Under the pieces are notes generated by a model. It was not told the origin of the DNA and did no database searches. It was given only the letters and a program-made list of their open reading frames with translations. A DNA stretch of 48,295 bases, taken from positions 1 through 48,295 of the forward strand of contig JANQIX010000018.1 in NCBI GenBank assembly GCA_028281925.1. The letters are read 5' to 3'. A program made the position numbers and the translations under genes. Source of the DNA: Alphaproteobacteria bacterium. GTDB lineage: Bacteria > Pseudomonadota > Alphaproteobacteria > DSM-16000 > Inquilinaceae. Of this stretch, positions 1 through 8,081 are shown piece by piece; position 1 is the first letter of the stretch; each line of letters opens with the position of its first letter.

Positions 1-371
1 GGTTCCCATGTCAGCGCAATCTTCATTTCCGCCGAAGTACCGGCCTTGGCGATGATCCAGCCGGCCTCCCCGGCGATCTTCAGCCCGATCTCGACCGAGA
101 CCTCTTTCGGCGTCAGGTCCAGGCTGCCGATCATTTCTTGCAGATTGGCGGCATAGGCCCGTAGCGACCCCATCGCCTCGCCGAAGCTGGTGGGGGCCTT
201 CGCCACGATGTCCTGGCTGGCCGCCACTGGCGATCGTCCACCCTTCGCCACAAGCCCATGGCTCGCAGCCTCGGCCGTGTCGTCGACCGCCTGAGCCTTG
301 CGCGCGACCGTTTCGTCCACTTCAACCAGCACGGGGCCGTGCGGGGTCTCGAACCTGAGGATGCCGGTCAT
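1..371 (-). CDS. Trypsin-co-occurring domain (Trypco1) protein, C-terminus beyond window
   Basis: Reading the minus strand from the ATG at 371 gives an open frame of 123 codons that runs off the left edge, so the stop is not seen. The start reads MTGILRFETPHGPVLVEVDE. The last visible part has the hallmark EVSVEIGLKIAGEAGWIIAK followed by a beta-strand ending in ALTWE. This two-part shape (N-terminal strands, a low-complexity Ala-rich linker, then a helix and strand that usually end the protein) is that of the Trypco1 / CU044_2847 family. The family is known mainly by its association with trypsin-like or caspase-like proteases in predicted bacterial conflict systems, and its molecular role is not established. 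It is divergent from the caspase-like gene at 445, with 73 bases between starts. By family length only a few residues should be missing. A third component could lie just outside the window. Confidence 0.75.
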   Translation of the reverse strand, partial: MTGILRFETPHGPVLVEVDETVARKAQAVDDTAEAASHGLVAKGGRSPVAASQDIVAKAPTSFGEAMGSLRAYAANLQEMIGSLDLTPKEVSVEIGLKIAGEAGWIIAKAGTSAEMKIALTWE

Positions 372-444
372 CGCTGCCACCCGTTGCTGTTTATGCGTCT
401 TAACAGATATCCTTCAGCGACAGCGCGCGCCACCTCCATCAGCC
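372..444. promoter_or_regulatory. Divergent promoter region between Trypco1 and caspase-FGE genes
   Basis: Seventy-three bases separate the two divergent starts. The centre is less GC-rich than its surroundings, with a TTAACA run near 400. No convincing -35/-10 pair or operator palindrome was picked out by eye. Position alone suggests shared control of the two genes. Confidence 0.35.
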
Positions 445-2763
445 ATGCCGAGCAAGCACGCCCTTCTTATCGCCAACGCAGCCTTCCGCCACAGCGAGCT
501 GCAGCGTCTGTCCGCCCCGCCGGAAGACGTGCAGGATTTGAAGGCCGTGCTGGAAGACCCCGAGATCGCGGGCTTCGACACGGTCGAGCTGAAGATGGAT
601 GCCTCGGTGGTGGACGTGCAGCGCGCCATCGGGCGGTTGTTCCGGGATCGCCGGCAGGACGATCTGCTGCTGTTCTACTACTCCGGCCATGGGCTGCTGA
701 GCCCCGATGGCGAGTTCTACCTGGCGGTGACGGAGACGGACCCGGAGGCGCCCTGGGCGGGGTCGCTGGACGAGCACTTCCTTCGCCGTGAGATGGATCG
801 CAGCGCGTCGCACCGGCAGATCCTGATCCTCGACTGCTGCCATTCCGGCGCGATGATCCCGGACGGCATGACAGCGCGCAATGCCGGCGTGGCGCCGAAG
901 ATCACCAAAGAAACGTTCGACCCGTCGGGCCATGGCCGCTTCATCATGACCGCCACGACGGCGGAGCTGATGGCCTTCGAGCAGGATGGGCGCTCGCTCT
1001 ACACTCGCTATGTCGTCGAGGGGCTGCGCACCGGTGCCGCCGCGCCGGACAGGGACGAGATCACGATCACCGATCTGCACGACTATGTCCGCACGCGGGT
1101 CGTGGAAGACACCGCAGCCCCGATGCGCCCGCAGCTTTGGAGGGACGCCCAGACCAACCCCGCGCCGCTGACGATCGCCCGCAATCCCAGGCCCCGGAAA
1201 CCGCTTCCGGCGGATATCGTCGACATGCTCTGGGGGCCGGACGCGCATCGCGCCCATTCCGCCGCCGTCATCCTGATCGGTCATCTCCAGGGGACCGACA
1301 ACTGGCTTTCGGCCGAAGCCGAACGGGTCCTGCGCCAGCGGCTGGAAAAGACCGACGATCTCTCGGTGCTGGTCGCCGACCCGATCCGGGCCGCCTTGGC
1401 GGCCGGGTGGGCAGTGTCGCGGCCGGCCGAGTCCGTAAGGGCGGGAACGGCGCGCGGAACGGATGCTGCGCCCTTGCGGGTCGAGCGACCGGCGCCAGGA
1501 AACCGCGGTGCAATTGTGGACCCTTCGGATCTGGGGGCGCAGGACGGCAACAATCGCCGTCGTTGGATGATCGGTTCTGGCGCCTTCCTGATCTTCGCCG
1601 CTCTCGGCGGTATCGGCGTACTCCTCTCCGATCTTGGCGGCGACACCCGACCTCCAGGCGTGGTGCAACCAGACTCTACTGCGCTCGGACCGACCGAGCT
1701 GAACCAACTGGCACCACCGGCTCCCCCGCCACCCATGCCGAGCGAGCCGTCGGACGTCCCCGGTGCGACAGAGGAGCTGACGCCGGAAGAAATAGAAGAG
1801 GTACGAGCCATCCTCGATCACATCTTTTGGGAGCTTGGCGTGCGTTACGAGGACCTGGGCATTGATGTAGCGACGGCGGATGGGGCCCAGGATGCGTGGA
1901 CAATCGATGCCACGAATATGGTCCTTGAGATGCTCGACATGCCGGAAGTGCAAGCGCTTGACCGGCCGACGCTTGAGATCCTCCGAGAACTCGGAGTGGC
2001 GTTCGCAGAGAGCCTGACGAGTCCCGCTGCTCCACCCGGCCCGGCGCCCATTCAGGATTGCGATGTCTGCCCGGAATTGTCGAGGATCTACGGCGGTACG
2101 TTCCTGATGGGCTCACCGGAGGATGAGGAAGGACGCGACGACGACGAAGGGCCCCAGCGCTCCGTGACCGTGGAGAGCTTTGCGCTCGGACGGACGGAGG
2201 TGACGTTCGATCAGTGGGCGGCCTGCGTTGCCGATGGCGGCTGCCGCTCAAATCCCGAGCCCGACGACCGCGGTTGGGGTCGGGCCGATCGACCGGTGAT
2301 CAATGTGAGCTGGGAAGACGCGCAGGAATACGTGCAGTGGCTGAGCGGCAAGACCGGTGAGACCTATCGGCTGCCGAGCGAGGCGGAGTGGGAATACGCG
2401 GCGCGCGGGGGAACCGATACACCTTACCCCTTGGGAAGTGAGATCACGCAGGGACAGGCGAATTTCGGGGGCAGTGCCGGAGGGTCGGCGGAGGTCGGGT
2501 CATACAACCGTGGATACTCGTGGCTGCCGGACATGCGCGGCAACGTGTGGGAGTGGATGCAGGACTGCTATCGCGACGGCTACGACGGCGCGCCCTCGGA
2601 CGGCTCGGCGTGGGAGAACGCGACCTGTGAGCGTCGCGTTCTGCGCGGCGGCTCTTGGCTGTCCGATGCCGATGCCCTCCGCTCCGCGGCCCGCGACGGC
2701 TACTACCCGGACGTCCGGACCGAGGATGTCGGCTTCCGTGTCGCCAGGACACTGGCTCCCTGA
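445..2763 (+). CDS. Caspase-like (peptidase C14) protein with TM helix and FGE-sulfatase/CLec domain
   Basis: A protein of 772 residues. I chose the ATG at 445, not the upstream in-frame start at 298, because it opens directly on the caspase strand (MPSKHALLIANAAF) and leaves the Trypco1 gene clear. Residues 1-245 are a caspase-hemoglobinase fold with the catalytic His in YYSGHG (about 82) and Cys in LDCCHSG (about 132). Residues 250-320 are an unassigned helical stretch. A membrane helix lies near 373-393, after three arginines, so positive-inside places the protease in the cytosol. A Pro-rich linker and a second helical stretch (about 440-525) lead to an FGE-sulfatase (SUMF1-type) domain at about 545-772 with YRLPSEAEWEYAARGG, GNVWEWMQDC, RVLRGGSW and VGFRVAR. 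The paired active-site cysteines that true FGE enzymes carry after RGGS are absent, so this is likely a binding module. Role in a conflict or cell-death system is inferred from architecture and the Trypco1 neighbour. Confidence 0.88.
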   Translation: MPSKHALLIANAAFRHSELQRLSAPPEDVQDLKAVLEDPEIAGFDTVELKMDASVVDVQRAIGRLFRDRRQDDLLLFYYSGHGLLSPDGEFYLAVTETDPEAPWAGSLDEHFLRREMDRSASHRQILILDCCHSGAMIPDGMTARNAGVAPKITKETFDPSGHGRFIMTATTAELMAFEQDGRSLYTRYVVEGLRTGAAAPDRDEITITDLHDYVRTRVVEDTAAPMRPQLWRDAQTNPAPLTIARNPRPRKPLPADIVDMLWGPDAHRAHSAAVILIGHLQGTDNWLSAEAERVLRQRLEKTDDLSVLVADPIRAALAAGWAVSRPAESVRAGTARGTDAAPLRVERPAPGNRGAIVDPSDLGAQDGNNRRRWMIGSGAFLIFAALGGIGVLLSDLGGDTRPPGVVQPDSTALGPTELNQLAPPAPPPPMPSEPSDVPGATEELTPEEIEEVRAILDHIFWELGVRYEDLGIDVATADGAQDAWTIDATNMVLEMLDMPEVQALDRPTLEILRELGVAFAESLTSPAAPPGPAPIQDCDVCPELSRIYGGTFLMGSPEDEEGRDDDEGPQRSVTVESFALGRTEVTFDQWAACVADGGCRSNPEPDDRGWGRADRPVINVSWEDAQEYVQWLSGKTGETYRLPSEAEWEYAARGGTDTPYPLGSEITQGQANFGGSAGGSAEVGSYNRGYSWLPDMRGNVWEWMQDCYRDGYDGAPSDGSAWENATCERRVLRGGSWLSDADALRSAARDGYYPDVRTEDVGFRVARTLAP

Positions 2764-2847
2764 GGTTCGGCATTTCACGTCACAGCGAGCGCAGCCGTCC
2801 TGCCTCCATTTCTCCGACCATCGGCACGGTCCTGCCGTGGAGCGGTT

Positions 2848-2881
2848 GTAGGTCGGCGTCAAGCGACAGCGCGACCCGACA
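2848..2881 (+). repeat. REP-like palindromic element, GTAG-headed copy 1
   Basis: The sequence begins GTAGGTCGG and ends in CCCGACA, allowing a GTCGG/CCGAC stem around an internal GC-rich loop. It lies in the 174-base gap after the caspase-FGE gene. A GTAG head followed by an imperfect hairpin is typical of REP sequences mobilised by RAYT transposases, and one such transposase is in this window at 20499. Confidence 0.5.
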
Positions 2882-2906
2882 TCGCGGACGTCGGGGCGGC
2901 GGTGCG

Positions 2907-2941
2907 TGTCGGCTTTCGGCTGCGCCTCAAGCGCGACCTAC
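2907..2941 (-). repeat. REP-like palindromic element, GTAG-headed copy 2 (inverted)
   Basis: On the minus strand this copy starts GTAGGTCG, identical for eight bases to copy 1, and ends CCGACA after a similar distance. The two copies face each other, a BIME-like layout. Copy 2 overlaps the stop codon of the isochorismatase-family gene (TAG, 2938-2940), so it may also serve as a 3' end structure for that operon. Confidence 0.5.
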
Positions 2942-3558
2942 GCGTTTGCGGGGGTCAATTGGGCCAGGTGCTCAATGCACTCTGCGCAAGTCATGGTCTC
3001 GCTGACCGTGGCCAGCGAGCGCACCGTGGCGTCATGGGCCTCGGCTGAGAACGCGGCGCAGCCGTCGGTCAGCAGCACCGTGTGGAAGCCGCGGACATGG
3101 GCGTCGCGCAGCGTGCTGGCGACGCCGCCGTTGGTGACGATGCCGCCGATCACCAATGTCGTGATGCCGGCCTTGGCGAGCACGAATTCCAGGCGGCTCA
3201 TGTAGAAGGCGGAATAGGCGACCTTCTCGATCGTGAGATCGGCCGGCTGCAGGTCGTCGATCAGGGCATGGCCCCAGCTTCCCGGCGCGAAGTCGCCCTT
3301 GGCCAGGAACGGGCGCAGGCGGCGCAGGTGGTCGCTGATCAAGGGCTCGCCGCCCCGGCCGGGGACCAGCGTGAACTGGGTGGAGACAATCCAGCCGCCG
3401 CTGGCGCGCATGGCGTCGGCCACGGATTTGTGGCGGGGAATCAGCGCTGTGATGGCCTCCGCGCTCTGGCCGGCGCGGCCATAGGCGCCGTCCGGGTGCA
3501 CGAAGTCGTTCTGCATGTCGACGATCAGGAAGGCCGTCGTCGGGCCGCCGAGGGTCAT
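2938..3558 (-). CDS. Isochorismatase-fold hydrolase family protein lacking the catalytic cysteine
   Basis: A protein of 206 residues, normal for the cysteine-hydrolase/isochorismatase family. The start is an ATG overlapping the hyuA stop by four bases. The family Asp is present (D14 in FLIVDMQNDF) and so is the Lys (K112 in EKVAYSAF). The nucleophile position, normally TNVCVEST, reads TNGGVAST with Gly145 in place of Cys; the codons at 3124-3129 are GGC GGC. Family knowledge: amidases such as N-carbamoylsarcosine amidohydrolase need the Cys, while true isochorismatases (EntB/PhzD type) work without it. This member is therefore probably not an amidase, and could hydrolyse an enol ether or act on another substrate. 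It is the last gene of the long catabolic operon. Confidence 0.85.
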   Translation of the reverse strand: MTLGGPTTAFLIVDMQNDFVHPDGAYGRAGQSAEAITALIPRHKSVADAMRASGGWIVSTQFTLVPGRGGEPLISDHLRRLRPFLAKGDFAPGSWGHALIDDLQPADLTIEKVAYSAFYMSRLEFVLAKAGITTLVIGGIVTNGGVASTLRDAHVRGFHTVLLTDGCAAFSAEAHDATVRSLATVSETMTCAECIEHLAQLTPANA

Positions 3559-5633
3559 GGTGCCGTCTCCTCCGTCCGTCCCAGCACGACATTGCCCAGT
3601 CGGTCGACCATGGCCGTCATCCCGGGGTCGACGAAGATCGTCGTGTCGGGCTGTTCCAGCACCGCGGGGCCGCGGACCTCCGCCCCCACGGGCAGGTCCA
3701 GGCGGGCATAGACGGCGGCCTGATGCCAGGCGCCGTCGGCATAGACGGGGCGGGTGCCGGTCTGCGCATGGTCGACCGTGCCGGCGCCGGTGGGAGCCAG
3801 CAGCTCCAAGGGCAGGCTGCGGCGGCGGCCGATCACGGCGGTGCGCAGGTTCAACACGCGGATCGCCACGCCCGACAACAGCCGGCCATAGGCGGCACGA
3901 TAGGCGGCCTCGAAGCTGGTTCGGATCAGGTCTGCCGTGATGCCCGTCGCGCCGTCCGCCAGGGTCACTTCGACGGGCACGGCCACGGTGTGGCTCTGGC
4001 CGACATAGGACATGTCGAATTCGAAGGCGGTGTCGATGCCGTCGAAGCCGACGCCGGCGCGATCCAGCAGCGCCCGGCCCGCGGCGGCGGTGCGCACCAT
4101 CTCCGCATCCACGGCTGCCAGGTCCAGGCCGTCCAGCGGCGCGTTCAGGGTGTGGACGAAGTCGTGGCGCATATCGGCGATCACGCAGCCGAGCGCGCTG
4201 GTGACCCCGGGAAAGCGCGGCACCAGCGCCTTGGCGAGGCCCACCTCGCGGATCAGGGCACCGGCATGCAGCGCACCGCCGCCGCCGAAGGGCATGGCGA
4301 CGAAGCGCTTGGGGTCGTGCCCACGCTCGATCGACACCAGGCGGATGGCGCCGGCCATGCGCGAATTGGCAACTCGGATGATCGCCTCGGCCGCCTCGAC
4401 CGACGACAGCCCCAGCGGTTCGCCCACATGGGTCGCAATCGCGCGTTCCGCGGCGGCGACATCCAGGTGATCGAGCGCGCCGCCGATGGGGCGCGCGGCG
4501 TTGATACGGCCCAAGACGACATTCGCGTCGGTCACCGTCGGCCGGTCGTTGCCCAGGCCGTAGCAGGCAGGGCCGGGGTCGGAGCCGGCGCTTTCCGGTC
4601 CGATCTGCAGCAGGCCACCGGCATCGACACGGGCGATGGAACCGCCGCCCGCGCCGATCGTCGTGATCTCTATCATCGGCGAGCGCACGACGAGGCCGAA
4701 ATCGATGCTGGTCTCGGGGCTGAGCGCGCTTCGGCCCTCCGCCACCAGCGAGACGTCGAAGCTGGTCCCGCCCATGTCGCAGGTCAGCACGTTGGGATAG
4801 CCGGCACTGGCTGCGATATGGGCGGCCGCAATCACGCCGGCAGCGGGGCCGGACAGCGCCGTGTGCACCGGGCGCTGGTGCGCCGTCTCCACCGTCATGA
4901 CGCCGCCGTTGGACTGGACGATCAACAGCTCACCGCCGAACCCGCCGCTGTCCAGCCCCTGTTCCAATCGGGCCAGATAGCTCGCCACCACGGGCTGCAG
5001 ATAGCCGTTCAGGCTGGTGGTCGAGGTCCGCTCGAACTCCCGGATCTCCGGCAGGATCTGGTGTGAGGCCGTGACGTAGGCGTTGGGCCAGACTGCGCGT
5101 AAAGCTTCGGCCGCTGCGGCTTCGTTGGCCGCATTGGCATAGGCGTTGATGAAGACGATGCTGACCGCCTCGGCCCCGCGCGCCAGCAGCGTCTCGGCGG
5201 CCTGCCGCACCTCGGCCGGATCGACGGCTGTCCGCACGGTGCCGTCGGCCAGCGTGCGTTCCGCCACCTCGACCCGTAGGTCGCGGGGGATCACAGGGTC
5301 GAACCGGCCCCACAGGCCCCAGGTGGTCGGGCGGTCGCGGCGCCGCATCTCGACGACGTCGCGGAAGCCGGCCGTGGTGATGATGCCGGCGCGCGCGCCC
5401 TTGCGCTCCAACAGGGCGTTGGTGGCCACCGTCGTGCCGTGCACCACGGTGGCGATGGTGCCAAGGTCGTCCACTCGGGCACGGATGCCGGCGAGGAAAC
5501 CCGTGGCCTGGTCACCGCGTGTCGACGGCACTTTGGCGACCTGGCAGGTTCCGCCCACTTCGTCGTAGACGAAGACATCGGTGAAGGTGCCGCCGACATC
5601 GACGCCGATCACATGGCGGCTGGGCGCACTCAT
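3555..5633 (-). CDS. hyuA: Hydantoinase/oxoprolinase family protein, subunit A
   Basis: A protein of 692 residues, as expected for HyuA. The ATG at 5633 overlaps the hyuB stop by four bases and opens on the ATP-binding actin-like motif (VIGVDVGGTFTDVFVYDE); the longer upstream frame only shadows hyuB. Hydantoinase_A_N, Hydantoinase_A and C-terminal acetone-carboxylase-like parts follow in order, with conserved stretches such as LTCDMGGTSFDVSL and TIGAGGGSIARVD. HyuA and HyuB homologues form ATP-dependent enzymes that open cyclic amides (N-methylhydantoin, 5-oxoproline) or carboxylate acetone or acetophenone, so the family alone does not fix the substrate. The cytoplasmic location and link to an ABC uptake system suggest catabolism of an imported small molecule. 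Confidence 0.92.
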   Translation of the reverse strand: MSAPSRHVIGVDVGGTFTDVFVYDEVGGTCQVAKVPSTRGDQATGFLAGIRARVDDLGTIATVVHGTTVATNALLERKGARAGIITTAGFRDVVEMRRRDRPTTWGLWGRFDPVIPRDLRVEVAERTLADGTVRTAVDPAEVRQAAETLLARGAEAVSIVFINAYANAANEAAAAEALRAVWPNAYVTASHQILPEIREFERTSTTSLNGYLQPVVASYLARLEQGLDSGGFGGELLIVQSNGGVMTVETAHQRPVHTALSGPAAGVIAAAHIAASAGYPNVLTCDMGGTSFDVSLVAEGRSALSPETSIDFGLVVRSPMIEITTIGAGGGSIARVDAGGLLQIGPESAGSDPGPACYGLGNDRPTVTDANVVLGRINAARPIGGALDHLDVAAAERAIATHVGEPLGLSSVEAAEAIIRVANSRMAGAIRLVSIERGHDPKRFVAMPFGGGGALHAGALIREVGLAKALVPRFPGVTSALGCVIADMRHDFVHTLNAPLDGLDLAAVDAEMVRTAAAGRALLDRAGVGFDGIDTAFEFDMSYVGQSHTVAVPVEVTLADGATGITADLIRTSFEAAYRAAYGRLLSGVAIRVLNLRTAVIGRRRSLPLELLAPTGAGTVDHAQTGTRPVYADGAWHQAAVYARLDLPVGAEVRGPAVLEQPDTTIFVDPGMTAMVDRLGNVVLGRTEETAP

Positions 5634-7273
5634 TCGCCGGTCTCCGCCGTGACGTAGCCCAGGGCGATGTCGCGCGCGGCGGCGGCCGGGTCGCGCTGGT
5701 CCGGCGGGCCGTAGCCGCCGCCGCCCGGCGTCTCCAGTCGGATACGCTCGCCGCGGTTGAGGCGCACGCCCACCATCTTCGAGGCCATGGGCGGCGTGTG
5801 CCACGCACCGTCCTGCTGATAGCAGAAGCGGTTGGCGGCCCCGGGTTCGCCGCCGGCCACGCCCTGTGGCGGGAAGCGGCCGCGCTCGCCGAACAGGAAC
5901 AGGTCGGCGGACTCCTCCAACAGTTCGATTTCATAGACCGCGCCCAGGCCGCCGCGGTGGCGGCCCTGCCCGCCGCTGTCGGGGCGCAGCGCCCATTGGG
6001 TGAACATCACCGGATAGGCGGCCTCCAGGATCTCCAGCGGCGGGATGGTGGCGGTGGAGATGGGTGCGTTGCCGTGGTTCAGCCCGTCGCCGGCAGGGTT
6101 GCCGCCATGCCCACCGCCGAAGAAGCTGAACATCACCCAGCGCCGCCCGTCCTGCCGGTGCCCGGCCAGCGACACGGCGTTGATGGTGCCATAGGCATTG
6201 GCGTTGGTGATCGCCGGGTCGATCGCAGCAAAGGCGCTGAAGACGACGTCGATGATGCGCAGGATTGTCTCGGTATAGCCGCCGACGGGCTTGGGCGCGC
6301 GGGCGTGCAACAGCGAGGTTTCGGGAATGCGGAACCGGATCGGCTCCAGCACACCGGCATTGGCCGGCACCTCTGGGAAGATGTGCTTCAGCGCCACATA
6401 GCAGCTGGCGACGGTGGTCGAGTACGCGATGTTCACCGGCCCGGCGCATTGCGGGGCGGAGCGGGAGAAATCCCAGACCATCCGGTCGCCGTCGATCGTG
6501 ATGTCGAGCGCGATGCTGAGCGGCGCATCGGTATGGCCGTCATTGTCCAGGAAGTCTTCGGCCGAATAGGTGCCGTCCGGCAGGGATGCGATATGGGCGC
6601 GCATCAGCTTGGCGGCGCGGCCGCGCAGTTCCAGCATCGCCTCGGCCACGGTGTCGTCGCCGTATTCGTCCAGCAACTCGGCGAGCCGTTTGGCGCCGAG
6701 GTCCAGCGCGTTGATCTGGCCGTTCAGGTCGCCATAGGCGCTGCCCGGCAGACGGCTGTTGGCGAGGATGATGTCGACCACGTCCTGCCTGAGCTCGCCC
6801 TTGGCATAGAGCCGCACCGGCGGGATCAGCATGCCTTCCTGGAAGCACTCGGTCGCCACGGGGTTGTAGTTGCCGGGCACGTTGCCGCCGACATCGTGCC
6901 AATGCCCCACCGAGGCGAGATGGCAGAACACGCGGCCATCGCGGAAGAACGGCCGCACCAGCCGGAAGTCCGAGAGATGCGTGCCGCCGTCATATGGGTC
7001 GTTGAAGATGAAGACGTCGCCGTCGGCGGCATCCGGCCCGAACCGGTCGATCACCGCCTTTACTGCAAACGACATGGCGCCGACGAAGATGGGCAGGCCG
7101 GACTTGCCCTGCACCAGCGTTTCGCCCGTTTCGGCGTGGTAAAGGCCGTGCGAGGCATCGTGCGCCTCGGCAATGATGGGGTTGAAGGCGGTGCGGAACA
7201 GGGTCGCGTCCATCTCGTCGGCGATCTGTTCCAGCCGGCCCTTCAGGACGGCCAGCGTGACGGCATCGATCAT
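5630..7273 (-). CDS. hyuB: Hydantoinase/oxoprolinase family protein, subunit B
   Basis: A protein of 547 residues matching the Hydantoinase_B family in length. The start at 7273 (MIDAVTLAVLKGRLEQIADE) is the typical N-terminus; the longer frame adds 16 unrelated residues. Family stretches seen are AFNPIIAEAHDASHGLY, DVFIFNDPYDGGTHLSD, VGHWHDVGGNVPG and, at the C-terminus, a Gly-rich LETPGGGGYGPP. It is the partner of HyuA, with overlapping stop and start, which argues for a stoichiometric complex. The Asp/His-rich part around NDPYDGGTH is the probable metal site in homologues. The exact reaction cannot be read from the sequence. Confidence 0.92.
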   Translation of the reverse strand: MIDAVTLAVLKGRLEQIADEMDATLFRTAFNPIIAEAHDASHGLYHAETGETLVQGKSGLPIFVGAMSFAVKAVIDRFGPDAADGDVFIFNDPYDGGTHLSDFRLVRPFFRDGRVFCHLASVGHWHDVGGNVPGNYNPVATECFQEGMLIPPVRLYAKGELRQDVVDIILANSRLPGSAYGDLNGQINALDLGAKRLAELLDEYGDDTVAEAMLELRGRAAKLMRAHIASLPDGTYSAEDFLDNDGHTDAPLSIALDITIDGDRMVWDFSRSAPQCAGPVNIAYSTTVASCYVALKHIFPEVPANAGVLEPIRFRIPETSLLHARAPKPVGGYTETILRIIDVVFSAFAAIDPAITNANAYGTINAVSLAGHRQDGRRWVMFSFFGGGHGGNPAGDGLNHGNAPISTATIPPLEILEAAYPVMFTQWALRPDSGGQGRHRGGLGAVYEIELLEESADLFLFGERGRFPPQGVAGGEPGAANRFCYQQDGAWHTPPMASKMVGVRLNRGERIRLETPGGGGYGPPDQRDPAAAARDIALGYVTAETGE

Positions 7274-7286
7274 CGGTTCTCGGTCC

Positions 7287-8081
7287 TCACCCGCCGGTAT
7301 TCCAGGCGGCCGCAGGGGCATCGGGGTCGCGGGACAGGCTCATGCGATAGGCGTAGACGTCCGGGCGGTAGAGGGCCCGCAACAGCTCCACCGGCCGGTC
7401 CGACTGGTCGCGAACGACGCGGGTGATGGAGAGCAGCGCCGCCCCCAGCTGCGTTTCCAGCCGTGGTGCCACGGCGGCATCGGCCAGGGTGGCGCTGATG
7501 GTCTGGTCCGCCGCGCTGGGGCGCACGCCGGCACGTTCCAACAGGCTCAACAGCGGCTGCCGGGCCAGGTCGCGCTTGGAAAAGGACCGCCCCAGATCCT
7601 CCGGCACGAAGGTGGTCAGATGCGACATCGGCCGGTCGTCGACCCGGCGTACGCGCACCGCCCGCTGGACCTTGTCGCCCACGGCAGTATCCAGCGCCTC
7701 GGCAACCGAGGGCGAGGCCTTGACATAGTCGAACTGCAGCAGGTCCACGGTCGTGCTGGCGCCCATCGTCGCCAGGGTGGCGAGCAGGCCGTTGATGTCG
7801 GCCCGCAATGGCTCTGATGGCTTCGATGGAATGGCAAAGGTGCCGCGGCCCTGAAAGCGCCGCACCATGCCGTCGCGTTCCAGCATCTCCAGCGCGCGGC
7901 GCACGGTGACGCGTGAGACTTGGAACTGCCGTCCCAGGTCGTGCTCACTCGGCAGCGACCGGCCGGGCCCAAAGGTGCCGTCCATCACCTGTTCGCGCAG
8001 AACCACATAGAGGCGGTGATAGAGCGGCACCGGCGCGCCGCCCTCCATGGGCCGTTGTGTGGTGCGGCGGTCACGCGGCAT
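7287..8081 (-). CDS. GntR-family regulator, HutC/UTRA type
   Basis: A protein of 264 residues. The first ATG (8081) overlaps the end of the flavoprotein gene by eleven bases; a second ATG twelve codons in would also work. Residues about 18-85 form the GntR winged helix, with PLYHRLYVVLREQVMDG, LPSEHDLGRQFQVSRVTVRR and the wing GRGTF. Residues about 100-245 fit the UTRA effector domain that binds small acids or sugars and shares the chorismate-lyase fold. It lies inside the operon it probably controls. A likely operator is the palindrome at 15091-15108 in the divergent promoter. The likely mode is repression relieved by the pathway substrate, an inference from the HutC subfamily. Confidence 0.88.
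   Translation of the reverse strand: MPRDRRTTQRPMEGGAPVPLYHRLYVVLREQVMDGTFGPGRSLPSEHDLGRQFQVSRVTVRRALEMLERDGMVRRFQGRGTFAIPSKPSEPLRADINGLLATLATMGASTTVDLLQFDYVKASPSVAEALDTAVGDKVQRAVRVRRVDDRPMSHLTTFVPEDLGRSFSKRDLARQPLLSLLERAGVRPSAADQTISATLADAAVAPRLETQLGAALLSITRVVRDQSDRPVELLRALYRPDVYAYRMSLSRDPDAPAAAWNTGG

Noticed and set aside
2640..2763. Possible diversity-generating retroelement variable region at the FGE C-terminus
   Set aside because: No reverse transcriptase or template repeat was found in the window, so no DGR is claimed here.
3723..5066. Long plus-strand frame of 447 codons opposite hyuA
   Set aside because: hyuA has clear family motifs; the antisense frame is rich in Gly/Ala/Arg/His/Gln without recognizable domain.
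5798..7426. Plus-strand 542-codon frame opposite hyuB
   Set aside because: Same reasoning: shadow of a strong gene on the other strand.
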